Assembly: GCA_028274465.1 (NCBI GenBank)
Contig: CM051458.1
Span: 51,449,253 to 51,513,252 of the forward strand
From: Plantago ovata
Taxonomy: Eukaryota > Streptophyta > Magnoliopsida > Lamiales > Plantaginaceae
Reading direction: 5' to 3'
Length of the DNA stretch: 64,000 nucleotides
The notes beneath the pieces were generated by a model. The model did no database searches and was not told the origin of the DNA. It worked only from the letters and a program-made list of their open reading frames with translations. Positions 31,841-43,855 of the stretch are shown piece after piece. The position numbers and the translations under genes are program-made. Numbering within the stretch: position 1 is the stretch's first letter; the number at the start of each line of letters is the position of its first letter.

Positions 31841-33918
31841 TGATAGTGTATATGTCCTAGCGACAGTCCTTATTAAAGGCATACAGCCCTTATAAAGGGC
31901 ATATATGTACTATTACACAGGTCAGCATAATATAATATATGTTTGTTGTTTGACTACGGAGTATCGCTTTCATATTTATATTACACCAGGCATGCAGCAT
32001 GTCATATCTCTATTTATGTTTGTATTGATATTAAACATGTCCCCTCGGATAGATGATCGATCACACAGATAGTGGGAGCTATGTGAGTTATCATCTATCC
32101 CAAACTCTCCCTAGTCGAGGTTTATCTCGGATGTAGGGGTCTGAATGAACCAGTTGAGACTAGTATGCGTGGAGGTTATACTTGTTGGAGCAACTGTGAG
32201 CCGATCCCACGGCCACGGAGCGGATTGTTGGACAATCAAGAAACGTTCTCATAACTGCGCATAGTTGTTCGAAGGATGATTACCGAACAATGGAAGTACC
32301 CACCGGACACTCCCATCGATGTATACTCTACACCGAAGTGTCTATGAGAACCGGTAAGTTGTCGAAGTGATGCCAGTCGTCCTTTGGACTTACGGGACTT
32401 TATCATCACATTTGTTGCCACATATCCTTGGTGGACCCGTCGATGTCAGCTCTGAATAAACAGTTGACCTAAGACACGGTCCAGGATGATAAGTGTTTCT
32501 GTGAAGGATTCATCTCTCATATGTAGCACACGAGAGTACTGCTCATAGTCGTTCATAGTTGTGATTGGTAAAACCGCTGGCCAGCGTATCAATATTATTA
32601 TGATGGTCATAATAGATATTGGATTCACCATGCAACTCACTAAAGATGCCCGTGGACGTATTATTGGGATAGACACTTCATCGATCCTAGATGCATTCGA
32701 GTCAGTCAGATGAAGGGACGTTACCATGAGCGCAACAGACTTCGCAACGAAAGGGTTTGCTTTGAGAAACCTCTCAAACATCCTCATGTATTAATATTGC
32801 AAATGGAACCGTCTAGGAATTCCATTTTGCCTAGTCTAGGACTTACTTAATACAATGAGGCCCTATGGGTCACACTATGTGGTGATTCAGCTTATCCGAA
32901 TATCGTTGAAGATGGAATGGCAATTGATTTGGAATTAATTGTGATTGATGGATTATAATTGATTTGGAATTAATTATTATATTTTGTGGCTCAATTAATG
33001 ATTTGGAATTATTAATTGAATTGGCTAAATAATTGTATTTTATGTAAATACAATTAAAAATTATATTTTAGAAATATAATAGAGGTTTGATTTGAAAGGA
33101 TATGTTAATTTAGAATTCACATATGCACATGGGAAAAATCTACTTGGAGTTTGAATTGCCTTAGAACTATAAGTGGGTCCCAAAATTGGGACCCACCTGT
33201 CTCCCTTTGGACACACGCGCGCGCGCGAGATGGAGTAGGGGAATGAGTTCGACTCCTTCCTCTATTAGAAGTCCAAGAGATAAGTTAGATTTTCCTGATT
33301 GAGTTTTAATTTGATTGGGAATGAATCTAGACTTGAAATTGGTTTCGTAGTGCGATAAGAATTAGATTCTTATTTCTTTATGAAGTCTAATTGATTATTC
33401 ATTAGGCTACTATTGACTAATATATATAGTAGACTATTAGAGAGATTTTATCATGGTTGATTCAACAGATAGTTTTTCACAAAGTTGAATACCCAGTTTT
33501 CTTAGAGAAAATAAAAAGCTCTCCCCTACCTCTCCATAATAGCCACGCGCGCCACCCCTCTCACCGGAGGAAAACCGCCGCCCCATCTTCTTGGTCACAC
33601 AAAGAATATCCTAGCATTCTTCCGATAGGCTGTTCATCCATGGATACCAAGGTTGAGGTTCTAGGAGCTAGAAACTAACTTTTATTGTCGTGCAGATAAT
33701 TAAAGTATTGCAGATATCTTCGACTTCGACGAAGGAGAAGATTCACCGGATTATTACGAAGACTTGGAAGCTGTGCTTGCTTTTGGAGTACGGTTAGTCT
33801 TCTAATTGACGTGTTTAAATATATACGGCATATACATAATCAATTAACCTGCATGTTAAGAAAATTTTTGAAATTCCGCTGCGTACTCTAGGGGTAACTC
33901 TGACCGTATTTTCTTACA
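31841..33918 (+). mobile_element. Copia-2 copy b 5' LTR, complete
   Basis: 2078 bp from TGATAGTGTATATG to TTCTTACA, followed by its primer binding site at 33920-33931. It sits directly in the gag of copy a (left flank GGCAG), as a nested insertion would. A (CG)n-like run is at 33215-33227. Confidence 0.9.
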
Positions 33919-35434
33919 GTGGTATCAGAGCGAGGTTAATTGATTACGTATATATGTATATATAAGTTGTATGATTTTTGTAGTTTATGTGGATGCAATT
34001 GATTCTATGATTAATTCGATTTTCAAAAGTTTTGTTTTTACATAAGTTTAGAATTTATAATTTTTCAAAAAAAAAAAAATTTAATATATATATATATATC
34101 GACCGGCCGCCTGCGCGAAGCAGGCGCCCGGGCGCCGGCAGGACGCGGGCGCCCGGGTGCCTGCAGGACGCAGGCACCCGCGCCTGCGGACACAGGCGCT
34201 CGTAGGGGACGGGACTTGGTCCCGTCCCGTATTTTAATATATATATATTTTTCGGGTTGGACCCAAAATCGAATTTCGAAAATTTTGAGGATTGAATTTT
34301 ATATTTGGAATATAAATATGATTTAATTGTAATTGTTTTTAACTAGAGGGGTTAAATTTAATTAGTATAAAGTTAAAGGACTTATTTGTAATTTATCAAT
34401 TTATTGTTTATTGCAAATTAGTCCTTCTACTTTTGAATTTTAGATTTAACACCTCCAAGGTTTCGAAAATTACAATTAAGTCCTTCTGGTTTTCGAAAAT
34501 TGCTACCTGGTCAATAGAATTTTCGATTTTTTCAATCTAGTCCAAATTTTCAATTATTTCATAGAGATTATAAGTATGGGATTATAATTTTCATAATGAA
34601 ACTATGAAGTCATTTGGCATCCACATAGGCTACTACTTGTTTGTTTGCTCGATATGCTATTGTTTGACAATGCATGTTTAAATTCCACGTATTTTACTTT
34701 CCGTTCGACCGCTATGCATGCGAGGGTAGGCGGCGCCCTCTTGTTTGTCGGACCGCATATTTTATGTATGGGTAGGCGGCGCCCATTATGTGCTTGACCG
34801 CGATTAGAACTAGAATGGATAGGCGGCATCCATTATGTGTAGACCGCTCATGCATGATGGGTAGGCGGCGCCCTTATTTGTTTGTAGATGACTGATAAGA
34901 ACCCTCAAGCTACACGCCCCAACCAATATAAGTGTAGAAATATATATATGTATGTATTTTTGAGATGCTTTCCATAGGGTGCTTTAATTCTGATCTTTCA
35001 TTGCGTTTTCCTGTATTGGCGACCTCGTCTTACAGACTCGCTGTGATCGTCAGATTAGAGTAAGCATATGGTTATAACTTACTGCATATTGTATCTAGCG
35101 ACCTCGATAGGTACAATATGCAGAGCATCGGGTTAAATTAAATTTAACAACCAAGAGTTGCGTGACGCAATTGGATAGTCCTACCGGTCATATTATGCTA
35201 TGCGACCAGCCCCCGTTGGAGTATAGCATAGTATGAATTTGGATCTTGGCCACTACGGTAATTTGTTGGACATTACCCGTATGTTTGTTTTGGGGGCAAG
35301 CATATGTGAAAATAGTGGGAGCTAAACAGCTAAAGGACCTTGTTGTTTAGTTATGTTGACTGTGTATTTAGAAATAGTATTTCAATAGTTTATTTATTAT
35401 TTTCGTTCTATACTATTTCTCCTGGAAAACCGAA
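33919..35434 (+). promoter_or_regulatory. Copia-2 copy b primer binding site and 5' leader
   Basis: The primer binding site TGGTATCAGAGC is at 33920-33931. Two adjacent G/C-rich hairpins with loop AGGAC lie at 34130-34154 and 34155-34179 (stem GGGTGCCTGC perfect in the second). A 10-bp hairpin, GGGACGGGAC with loop TTG, is at 34206-34228. The AGGCGGC-loop array is at 34722-34876. Apart from these the leader looks non-coding. Confidence 0.75.
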
Positions 35435-36240
35435 ATGGCGAGTATCTCGCTCCGTGCTGTCTTAGAGAAGCAAATTTTGACCGGACCAAACTTCCTACAT
35501 TGGATCAGGAATATATGTTTGGTGCTGAGGTACGAAAGGATTGAGTACGTCTTGGACGAGGCTAATCCCGTGTGTCCCGAGAATCAGACTGCCGATCAAG
35601 TTGCTGATTTGGAATCAAGCCAACAAGGCAAAGTCTGATAAGCATCATGAGGATGCTAGATCCGCGCAGTGTATTATGCTGGCGACAATGAGCAATGAGC
35701 TGCAGAGACAACATGATAGCATGTTGTCGTATGAGATTGTGAAGCATCTTGAGTCGCTCTTTAAGACGACAACCAGAAGTGTTGAATTTGATTTGATCAA
35801 TGAGATACACGAATGCAAGCTCAATGAAGGAGGGAACATGTCTGAACATGTTCTCAAGATGAGAATAAGATCATGGTGATCTTTGTCCTTCAATCATCGC
35901 CGAGTTCGTATTCGCAGTTCATCGTTTACCACCATGAATGTGAAGTACATAACACTGCCCGAACTCCATAATCTGCTGAAGAAATATGATCAAACTCTTC
36001 CTAAGAAGGAAAAGTCGATCATGTTTGTTGGGCAACTGTCTAACCCAAACCCGATAAAAAAAGGTGCTAAGGGTAAGGGAAAGTCGGGAGCCAAGGCTAA
36101 CACTTCGAGTGATAAGCCTAAGCGTTTGAACCAAAAAAGGAAGTTCAAGAGAAGCGGAACGGTACGCACAGATGAATGTCTTTTCTGTAAGCAGAAAGGA
36201 CATTGGAAGAAAGATTGCCCTAAGCTGAGGGCAGATCAAG
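35435..36240 (+). pseudogene. gag: Copia-2 copy b Gag, frameshifted
   Basis: The start ATG at 35435 is conserved ([13 protein letters not shown]). The frame shifts near 35605, and again at about 35865 where a segment seems deleted. It continues to the CCHC knuckle [14 protein letters not shown] at about 36175-36216. This Gag could not be made intact. Domain order is as in copy c, whose gag is open. Confidence 0.9.
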
Positions 36241-36848
36241 CTAAGAAGCCACTGGCTTCTAGCTCAGGTATGTTTGTTATTGAAATGAACATGACTACTT
36301 TAGACTCCAATGGTTGGGTATTAGATACAACATGTGGCTCGCACATTTGTAATAATGTGTAGGGGCCCATTGAACACAGGCAGGTCAAGCAAGGTGAAAT
36401 CGACTTGCATGTTGGGAACGGCAATCCAGTCGAAGCCAAACGCGTTGGACGCTGCAAGATAGATTTGCCATCAGGACAGTGTTTAGAACTTGATAACGTT
36501 TATTTTGTTCCATCCATTGTCAGAAATACTATTTCCATTCCACTGTTGGACAATTTGGGCTTTCCCTTTCGTTTTGCTAATAATACTTGTTATTTTTCGT
36601 TAAATGACCAGTATTATGGAAAAGCTCGCTTAGTGAATGGTTTATATATTTTGCAAAGTAGTCTACCTTTATTTCAAATACATAACAAACAACCGTCTTC
36701 AAGTAGGAAGAATAATCCATCTTATCTATGGCATTGTCGGCTAGGCCATATCAATGAAACACGGATTCAAAGACTAAGGAAGTTGGACTACTTAGAACCA
36801 TTTGATTTGGTATAATATGGTACATGCGAATCATGTGTTAAGGGTAAG
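36241..36848 (+). pseudogene. pol: Copia-2 copy b protease and pre-integrase region
   Basis: Follows gag in one polyprotein plan. The protease active site is [14 protein letters not shown] (36320-36355); copy c reads DTACGSH. A TAG at 36360-36362 and a TAA at 36813-36815 interrupt. The pre-integrase finger is seen as [13 protein letters not shown] with CESCVKGKM after the second stop. Sequence otherwise matches copy c closely. Confidence 0.88.
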
Positions 36849-39611
36849 ATGACGAACAAACCTTTTGTTGGACAAGGTGTTCGTGCCACTCGCTGCTTAG
36901 AGCTCATACATACCGATGTATGTGGACCCTTTAAAGTCCATGCGTGTGGGGGTTATCCTTACTTCGTTACCTTTACTCACGATTTCTCAAGGTATGGATA
37001 TATTTATCTCATGAAGAATAAATCTGAGACCTTTGGGAAATTCAAGGAGTTTAAGAATGAGGTCGAGAATGAATTGAACCTAAGGATAGTCACTCTTCGA
37101 TTAGATCGAGGAGGTGAATACCTTAGTGAAGAATTTATCGAGTACTTGAAAGAAAATGGAATTCAATCGCAATGGACTCCTCCTGGAACACCACAGTTAA
37201 ATGGTGTGTCTGAGAGAAGGAATCGAACCCTGTTAGACATGGTGAGATCAATGATTGGATTCTCGACTCTTCCAAAATATCTGTGGGGATATGCACTACA
37301 AACTGCAATCTACATCCTGAACCGTGTACCATCTAAATCAGTGGAGAAAACTCCTTATGAGTTATGGAAGGGAAAGAAGCCCTCACTAGGCTATCTTAGA
37401 CCTTGGGGCTGTCCTTCGATAGTCAAACTGATGCTCACTGATAAGTTAGATGCCAAGGGTGTCAAAGTATATTTCATAGGCTATCCTCGTCAGACGAGAG
37501 GCTATGAATTCTATCATGCTGAAGATCACAAGGTGATAGTATCTAGAAACGTCAAGTTTTTAGAAGCAGAATACCTCGAAGAAGAGAGGTTAGATGACAT
37601 GATAGAACTTGAAGAAATTCAAGACTTTGACACGCGCGAACATGCGTTCTCTAAATCTTCTGATTTGGACTCAAGTTCAGTGGGAGCTTTCGAAGCAGAC
37701 AAGGGTAATGATATGACACTTGCTAGGCATGTCATAGTCAGTGGGAGTCCTGTGATTAGATCAACAGTTGAAACCACACCAATAGAACCCGTTGCCAACC
37801 AACCTGTGCAACAAGTTGCACAAGAGCAGCCTCCCGCTAGGGAACAGGGTCGCGGGGCGCGACCAGCTGCATCAGTGCCCACTGATAATGTTCGTGTTAC
37901 ACGAAGACAGAAAAGAAAAGCACCAGAACCAGTCGAGCTCCGTAGGTCGAAGAGGATCCTAAAAGGACCTCAGAAGCAAAGACTTATGATAGAAGACATC
38001 AGTGAACTTGATGTCGGCTTATCAGATCGGGAAGATCCCGAGACCTACAAAGAGGCAATAATTGATATTGACTCAGACAAATGGCAAGAGGCCATGGAAT
38101 TGGAAATGGACTCCATGTACCTGAACCAAGTTTGGAACTTGGTAGACTTTCCCCAAGGGGTTAGACCTATTGGGTGCAAATGGGTCTTTAAACGAAAGAC
38201 AGATGCCGATGGCAAGGTACAAACGCACAAGGCTAGACTTGTGGCAAAAGGCTACACGCAAAGGTATGGCATCGATTACGATGAAACCTTTTCACCGGTA
38301 GCAAAATTGAAGTCCATTCGAATTCTACTTGCGATAGCTGCCTACTATGATTATGATATCTGGCAGATGGATGTAAAGACTGCCTTCCTCAATGGCAACC
38401 TTGAGGAAGAGGTTTATATGGTACAGCCGGAAGGTTTTATTAGTAAAACCAGGTCGACTGTTGTATGCAAATTGCAAAGATCCATCTATGGGCTAAAGCA
38501 AGCGTCTAGGAGCTGGAATATCCGTTTTGATGAAGTTGTCAAATCGTTTGACTTCGTCAGAAGCAAGGAAGATCCCTGTGTCTACACTAGGCACAGCGAC
38601 AAGGGAGTCGTTTTCATGATCATCTATGTTGATGACATTTTGATCATGGTAAACAATGTCTCTATGCTAGAAGAGACTAAAGTTTGGTTATCAAGTACCT
38701 TCTCGATGAAGGACTTGGGTGAAGCGAACTACATCCTAGGGATCAAGATCTATAGAGATAGATCCAAGAGGATGTTAGGATTGACACAGTCCACCTACAT
38801 CGACAAAATACTGAAGCGTTATAAGATGGACGACTCAAAGAGAGGCTTTCTCCCAGCTAGGCATGGGATTGTCTTATCAGTTAAGGATAGTCCTAAAACT
38901 GATGAAGAAAGAAATGCAATGAGTCATGTTCCCTATGCTTCGTCAGTAGGGTCTATAATGTATGCAATGAATTGCACAAGGCCCGATGTGGCATATGCGC
39001 TTAGTGTCACTTGTCGACACCAACAGAATCCAGGAGTACCTCACTGGACTGCTGTAAAGAACATTCTTAAGTACCTTCGACGGACTAAAGAGATGTTCTT
39101 GGTGTTTGGTGGAGAACCAGAATTAAAGATGTCTGGTTATGTCGACGCTGGATTTGAATCAGATCCTGATGACTTTAAGTCACAGACAGGATACGTATTC
39201 AAATTGAACGGAGGAGCTATCTGTTGGAAGAGTTCTAAGCAAGCCACGATTTCTGACTCATCCACAGAAGCCGAGTACATTACTGAATCAGAAGCATCGA
39301 AAGAAGCTGTCTGGATTTCAGAGTTCTTGAAGGAATTGAGGGTTGTTCCTACTCCTAGTCCAATATCGATTTATTGAGACAATACGGGCGCCGTCGCTCA
39401 AGCTAAGGAGCCTAGATCTACAAACAAGAACAAACATCTACTTAGAAAGTATCACGTTATACGTGAGATTATTGATAGAGGAGAAGTTAGTATAAAACGT
39501 GTCTCTACCACGGACAACATTGCAGATCCTTTCACCAAGGTCTTATCAGTGGAAGTCCACTTAAGACATTATGCTAATCTGTGTATTAAGCATAAAGGTG
39601 ACTGGCTCTAG
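36849..39611 (+). pseudogene. pol: Copia-2 copy b integrase, reverse transcriptase and RNase H
   Basis: A long open frame of 842 codons. Integrase catalytic residues: Asp in [11 protein letters not shown], Asp in RLDRGGEY, Glu in GVSERRNR. The C-terminal integrase block includes [20 protein letters not shown]. Reverse transcriptase starts near 38090 ([35 protein letters not shown]), with the catalytic [10 protein letters not shown] near 38620. RNase H holds YVDAGFESD and [12 protein letters not shown] at 39375-39377 cuts RNase H; the frame then stays open to a TAG at 39609-39611. A polypurine tract, AAGTGGGAGAT, follows at 39615-39625. Lineage within Ty1/copia not assigned. Confidence 0.92.
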
Positions 39612-39625
39612 TCCAAGTGGGAGAT

Positions 39626-41418
39626 TGATAGTGTATATGTCCTAGAGACAGTCCTTACTAAAGGCATGCAGCCCTTATAAAGGGCATATATGTACTATTA
39701 CACAGGTCAACGTAATATAATATATGTTTGTTGTTTGACTATGGAGTATCGCTTTCATATTTATATTACACCAGGCATGCAGCATGTCATATCTCTATTT
39801 CTGTCTGTATTGATATTAAACATGTCCCCTCGGATAGATGACCGATCACACATATAGTGGGAGCTATGTGAGTTATCATCTATCCCAAACTCTCCCTCGT
39901 CGAGGTTCATCTCGGATGTAGGTGTCTGAATGAACCAGTTGATACTAGTATGCGTGGAGGTTATACTTGTTGGAGCAAGTGTGAGCCGATCCCACGGCCA
40001 CGGAACGGATTGTTGGACAATCAAGAAACGTTCCCATAACTGCGCATAGTTGTTCGAAGGATGATTACCAAACAATGGAAGTACCCACCGGACACTCCCA
40101 TCGATGTATACTCTACACCGAAGTGTCTATGGGAACCGGTAAGTTGTCGAAGTGATGCCAGTTGTCCTTTGGACTTACGGGACTTTATCATCACATTTGT
40201 TGCCCCATATCATTGGTGGACCCGTCGATGTCAGCTTTGAATAAGCAGTTGACCTAAGACACGATCCAGGATTATGGATACATACAAATGGGCATGATAA
40301 GTGTTTCTGTGAAGGACTCATCTCTCATGTGTAGCACAGGAGAGTACTGCTCATAGTCGTTCATAGTTGTGATTGGTAAAACCGCTGGCCAGCGTATCAA
40401 TATTATTATGATGGTCATAATAGATATTGGATTCACCATGCAACTCACTGAAGACGCCCGTGGATGTATTATTGGGATAGACACTTCATCGATCCTAGAT
40501 GCATTCGAGTCAGTCAGATGAAGGGACGTTACCATCGCCGCGTTGAGCGCAACAGACTTCGCAACGAAAGGGTTTGCTTTGAGAAACCTCTCAAACGTCC
40601 TCATGTATTAATATTGCAAATGGAACCGTCTAGGAATTCCATTTTGCCTAGTCTGGGACTTGCTTAATACAATGAGGCCCTATGGGTCACACTATGTGGT
40701 GATTCAGCTTATCCGAATATCCTTGAAGATAGAATCGCAATTGATTTGGAATTAATTGTGATTGATGGATTATAATTGATTTGGAATTAATTATAATATT
40801 TTGTGGATCAATTAATGATTTGGAATTATTAATTGAATTGGCTAAATAATTGTATTTTATGTAAATACAATTAAAGATTATATTTTAGAAATATAATAGA
40901 GGTTTGATTTGAAGGGATATGTTAATTTTGAATTAACATATGCACATGGGAAAAATCTATTTGGAGTTTGAATTGCCTTAGAACTATAAGTGGGTCCCAA
41001 AATCTGGACCCACCTGTCTCTCTGAGGACAAGCGCGCGCGCGAGATGGAGTACGGGAAGGAGTTCGACTCCTTCCTCTATTAGAAGTCCAAGGGATAAGT
41101 TAGATTTTCCTGATTGAGTTTTAATTTGATTGGGAATGAATCTAGACTTGAAATTGGTTTCCTAGTGCGATAAGAATTAGATTCTTATTCCTTTATGAAG
41201 TCTAATTGATTATTCATTAGGCTTCTATTGACTACTATATATAGTAGACTATTAGAGAGCTTTTATCATGGTTGATTCAACAGATAGTTTTTCACACAGT
41301 TCAATACCTAGTTTTCTTAGAGAAAATAAAAAGCTCTCCCCTACCTCTCCATAATAGCCACGCGCGCCACCCCTCTCACCGGAGGAAAACCGCCGCCCCT
41401 TCTTCTTGGTCACACAAA
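39626..41418 (+). mobile_element. Copia-2 copy b 3' LTR, truncated
   Basis: Starts TGATAGTGTATATG after the polypurine tract and matches the 5' LTR of copy b until about 41418. The last 280 bp or so of the LTR are missing. The end joins an inverted LTR fragment through a short duplicated sequence (see 41385-41431). Confidence 0.9.
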
Positions 41419-41431
41419 GAAAACCGCCGCC
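41385..41431. other. Foldback junction with copied 13-bp insert
   Basis: GAAAACCGCCGCC occurs at 41385-41397, as normal LTR sequence, and again at 41419-41431, where it replaces the expected LTR continuation. Directly after it the sequence becomes a Copia-2 LTR on the opposite strand. This looks like templated repair or a template switch. Confidence 0.75.
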
Positions 41432-42489
41432 GATTTCGGGACCCACTTATAATTCTAAGGCAATTCAAACTCCAAGTAGATTTTGCCCATGTGCATATAT
41501 TAATTCTAAATTAACATATCCTTTCAAATCAAACCTCTATTATATTTCTAAAATATAATGTTTAATTGTATGTACATAAAATACAATTAATCAGTCAATT
41601 CAATTAATAATTCCAAATTATTAATTGAGCCACAAATAATTATAGTTAATTCCAAATCAATTATAATTCATCAATCACAGTTAATTCTAAATTAATTGCG
41701 ATTCCATCTTCAAGGATATTCGGATAAGCTGAATCACCACATAGTGTGACCCATAGGGCCTCATTGTATTAAGCAAGTGCTACACTAGGCAACATTGAAT
41801 TCCTAGACGGTTCCATTTGCAATATTAACACATGAGGACGTTTGAGAGGTTTCTCAAAGCAAACCCTTTCGTTGTGAAGTCTGTTGCGCTCAACGCGGCG
41901 ATGGTAACGTCCCTTCATCTGACTGTCTCGAATGCATCTAGGATCGATGAAGTGTCTATCCCAATAATACATCCACGGGCGTCTTCAGTGAGTTGCTTGG
42001 TGAATCCAATATCTATTATGACTATCATAATAATATTGATACGCTGGCCAGCGGTTTGACCAATCACAACTATGAACGACTATGAGCAGTGCTCTCTCCT
42101 GTGCTACACATGAGAGATGAATCCTTCACAAAATCACTTATCATCTCCATTTGTATGTAGCCATAATCATGGATCGTGTCTTGGGTCAACTAATTATTCA
42201 GAGCTGACATCGACGGGTCCACCAAGGATATGGGGCAACAAATGTGATGATAAAGTCCTGTAAGTCCAAAGGACGACTGGCATCACTTCGACAACTTTCC
42301 GGTTCCCATAGACACTTCGGTGTAGAGTATACATCGATGGGAGTTTCCGGTGGGTACTTTCATTGTTCGGCAATCACCCTTCGAACAACTATGCGAAGTT
42401 ATGGGAACGTTTCTTGATTGTCCAACAATCCGTTCCGTGGCCGTGGGATCGGCTCACACTTGCTCTAACAAGTATAACCTCCACGCATA
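41432..42489 (-). mobile_element. Copia-2 LTR fragment in inverted orientation
   Basis: About 1058 bp of Copia-2 LTR on the minus strand, lacking both ends. It matches about 39955-41000 in reverse and 63530 to the window end in the same orientation. Together with the 3' LTR of copy b it forms an inverted repeat with arms of about 1 kb. At 42489 it is cut by the gypsy family B LTR. Confidence 0.88.
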
Positions 42490-43855
42490 TGATGATGTCG
42501 TTTTTCACCAATTAAATTTGTTTAAAAAGCCAAAGAACACCTTTCACTACACAAACAGAGTGCAATGGCAAGTTGTCCCCGAGTGTCGTTCTCTCGGGAC
42601 CTAACGTGGCTTTGATCAAGGTTTTTGCTAGCTAATTTCAGTCAACTAGATGACGATTTTTGAGAAAGATGTTTGAACAAAGGAAGTGAGAAATCAAGAG
42701 TTTTTTGTAAACAAGTTTGGAAAACGGTCGGTGGTAGAAATCGAATACACATGCATGGATTACTAATATGCTCACAAGTTCAGTGCGTAAAACCTTCAAC
42801 TAAGTCTGCTAAGCAACTTGTCTAGGTAACTTTCAAGACACACATCATGAAAGGTCACTATCAATAATTTAGAGGTGTTTGTCACTAACACCATTTATCT
42901 AGCATGCTGCAAATCACTAACATACAATCCTATAGCTTTCATTGACCAACGAATTTGTCACATACTCTATTCGAATATATTTTATAGGCAACTACGAATC
43001 ATATGAAGTAATTTGCAGCAAGATTGACTCACAACCTCATGTAAGTATAAGCATAATCCATAACATGCATAATTCTACATTCTACCACCAACACAAAGGA
43101 TTTAGCTATTCATATTCATCAACATAGACATCAATTCATATGAATAATAATCAGAATACATCATATCAAACTACAAGACAAGAGAGTGATACAATTTACC
43201 ACCCAAGCTGTCACTAATCGGTGGAAATTGAAGAAAACCTCTCCGTAGATGATTACAAAGGATGAATTCCAATCAAAATCTTGAATCCCAAGCTAAATTA
43301 CAATGAATCTATGAGTTTCTCTGAGTTTTTGGGGCTTAGGGCTGTCCAAAACCCGTCTCCAATGTTCTGTATCTCAAAAAGTAACTCCAAAATCAAGTAA
43401 TGAAGGCAAAATCTGGATCTGTAACGGCTGCCAAGCGAAGCGCTTCGCTTGGCAGCGCTTGCTTCCTGTTCCTCTTTTGAAATCTCCTCAATTCCAAGCG
43501 TCCCGCTTCTCCAATTCCAAGCGAAGGGCTTGCCTCCTGGGCAGATTTTGGCCTCGAAACTCGATCTTTTGCCCACGAACGGCCCTTGGGTGCCCTGGGC
43601 TCGTCCTCCTCGGCACTTATTTAGGCTCAGACACTCACGAACAAGCCATGGAGATTGGGGAACATCAACGGGGCCATCTTTTCATCAAAAAGGCTCGTTT
43701 TTAGCCCCAATAACGTCGTTTCGTACCTAAGTGCCTGAAAATACAAAAAACACAAAACGTGACACTATTCTACAAAACTAACCAAAAAACAAGGCTAAAA
43801 GGTAGAAAAAGAAGGTAAAAAAGACAAGATGAACGCGTCAAAAATACGTTCATCA
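42490..43855 (-). mobile_element. Gypsy family B 3' LTR (minus strand)
   Basis: 1366 bp; minus-strand start TGATGAACGTATTT, end ACATCATCA. The body differs from family A but the ends and overall plan are alike. The polypurine tract is at 43856 onwards on the internal side, so this is a 3' LTR. It holds a perfect 30-bp palindrome at 43427-43456 (arm GCTGCCAAGCGAAGC) and further CCAAGCG motifs to 43530. Confidence 0.85.

Noticed and set aside
42600..43300. Possible gene in the left part of the family B LTR (for example 42942-43127)
   Set aside because: Short ORF without similarity; the interval lies wholly within the LTR, and the family A LTR has non-coding sequence at this place.
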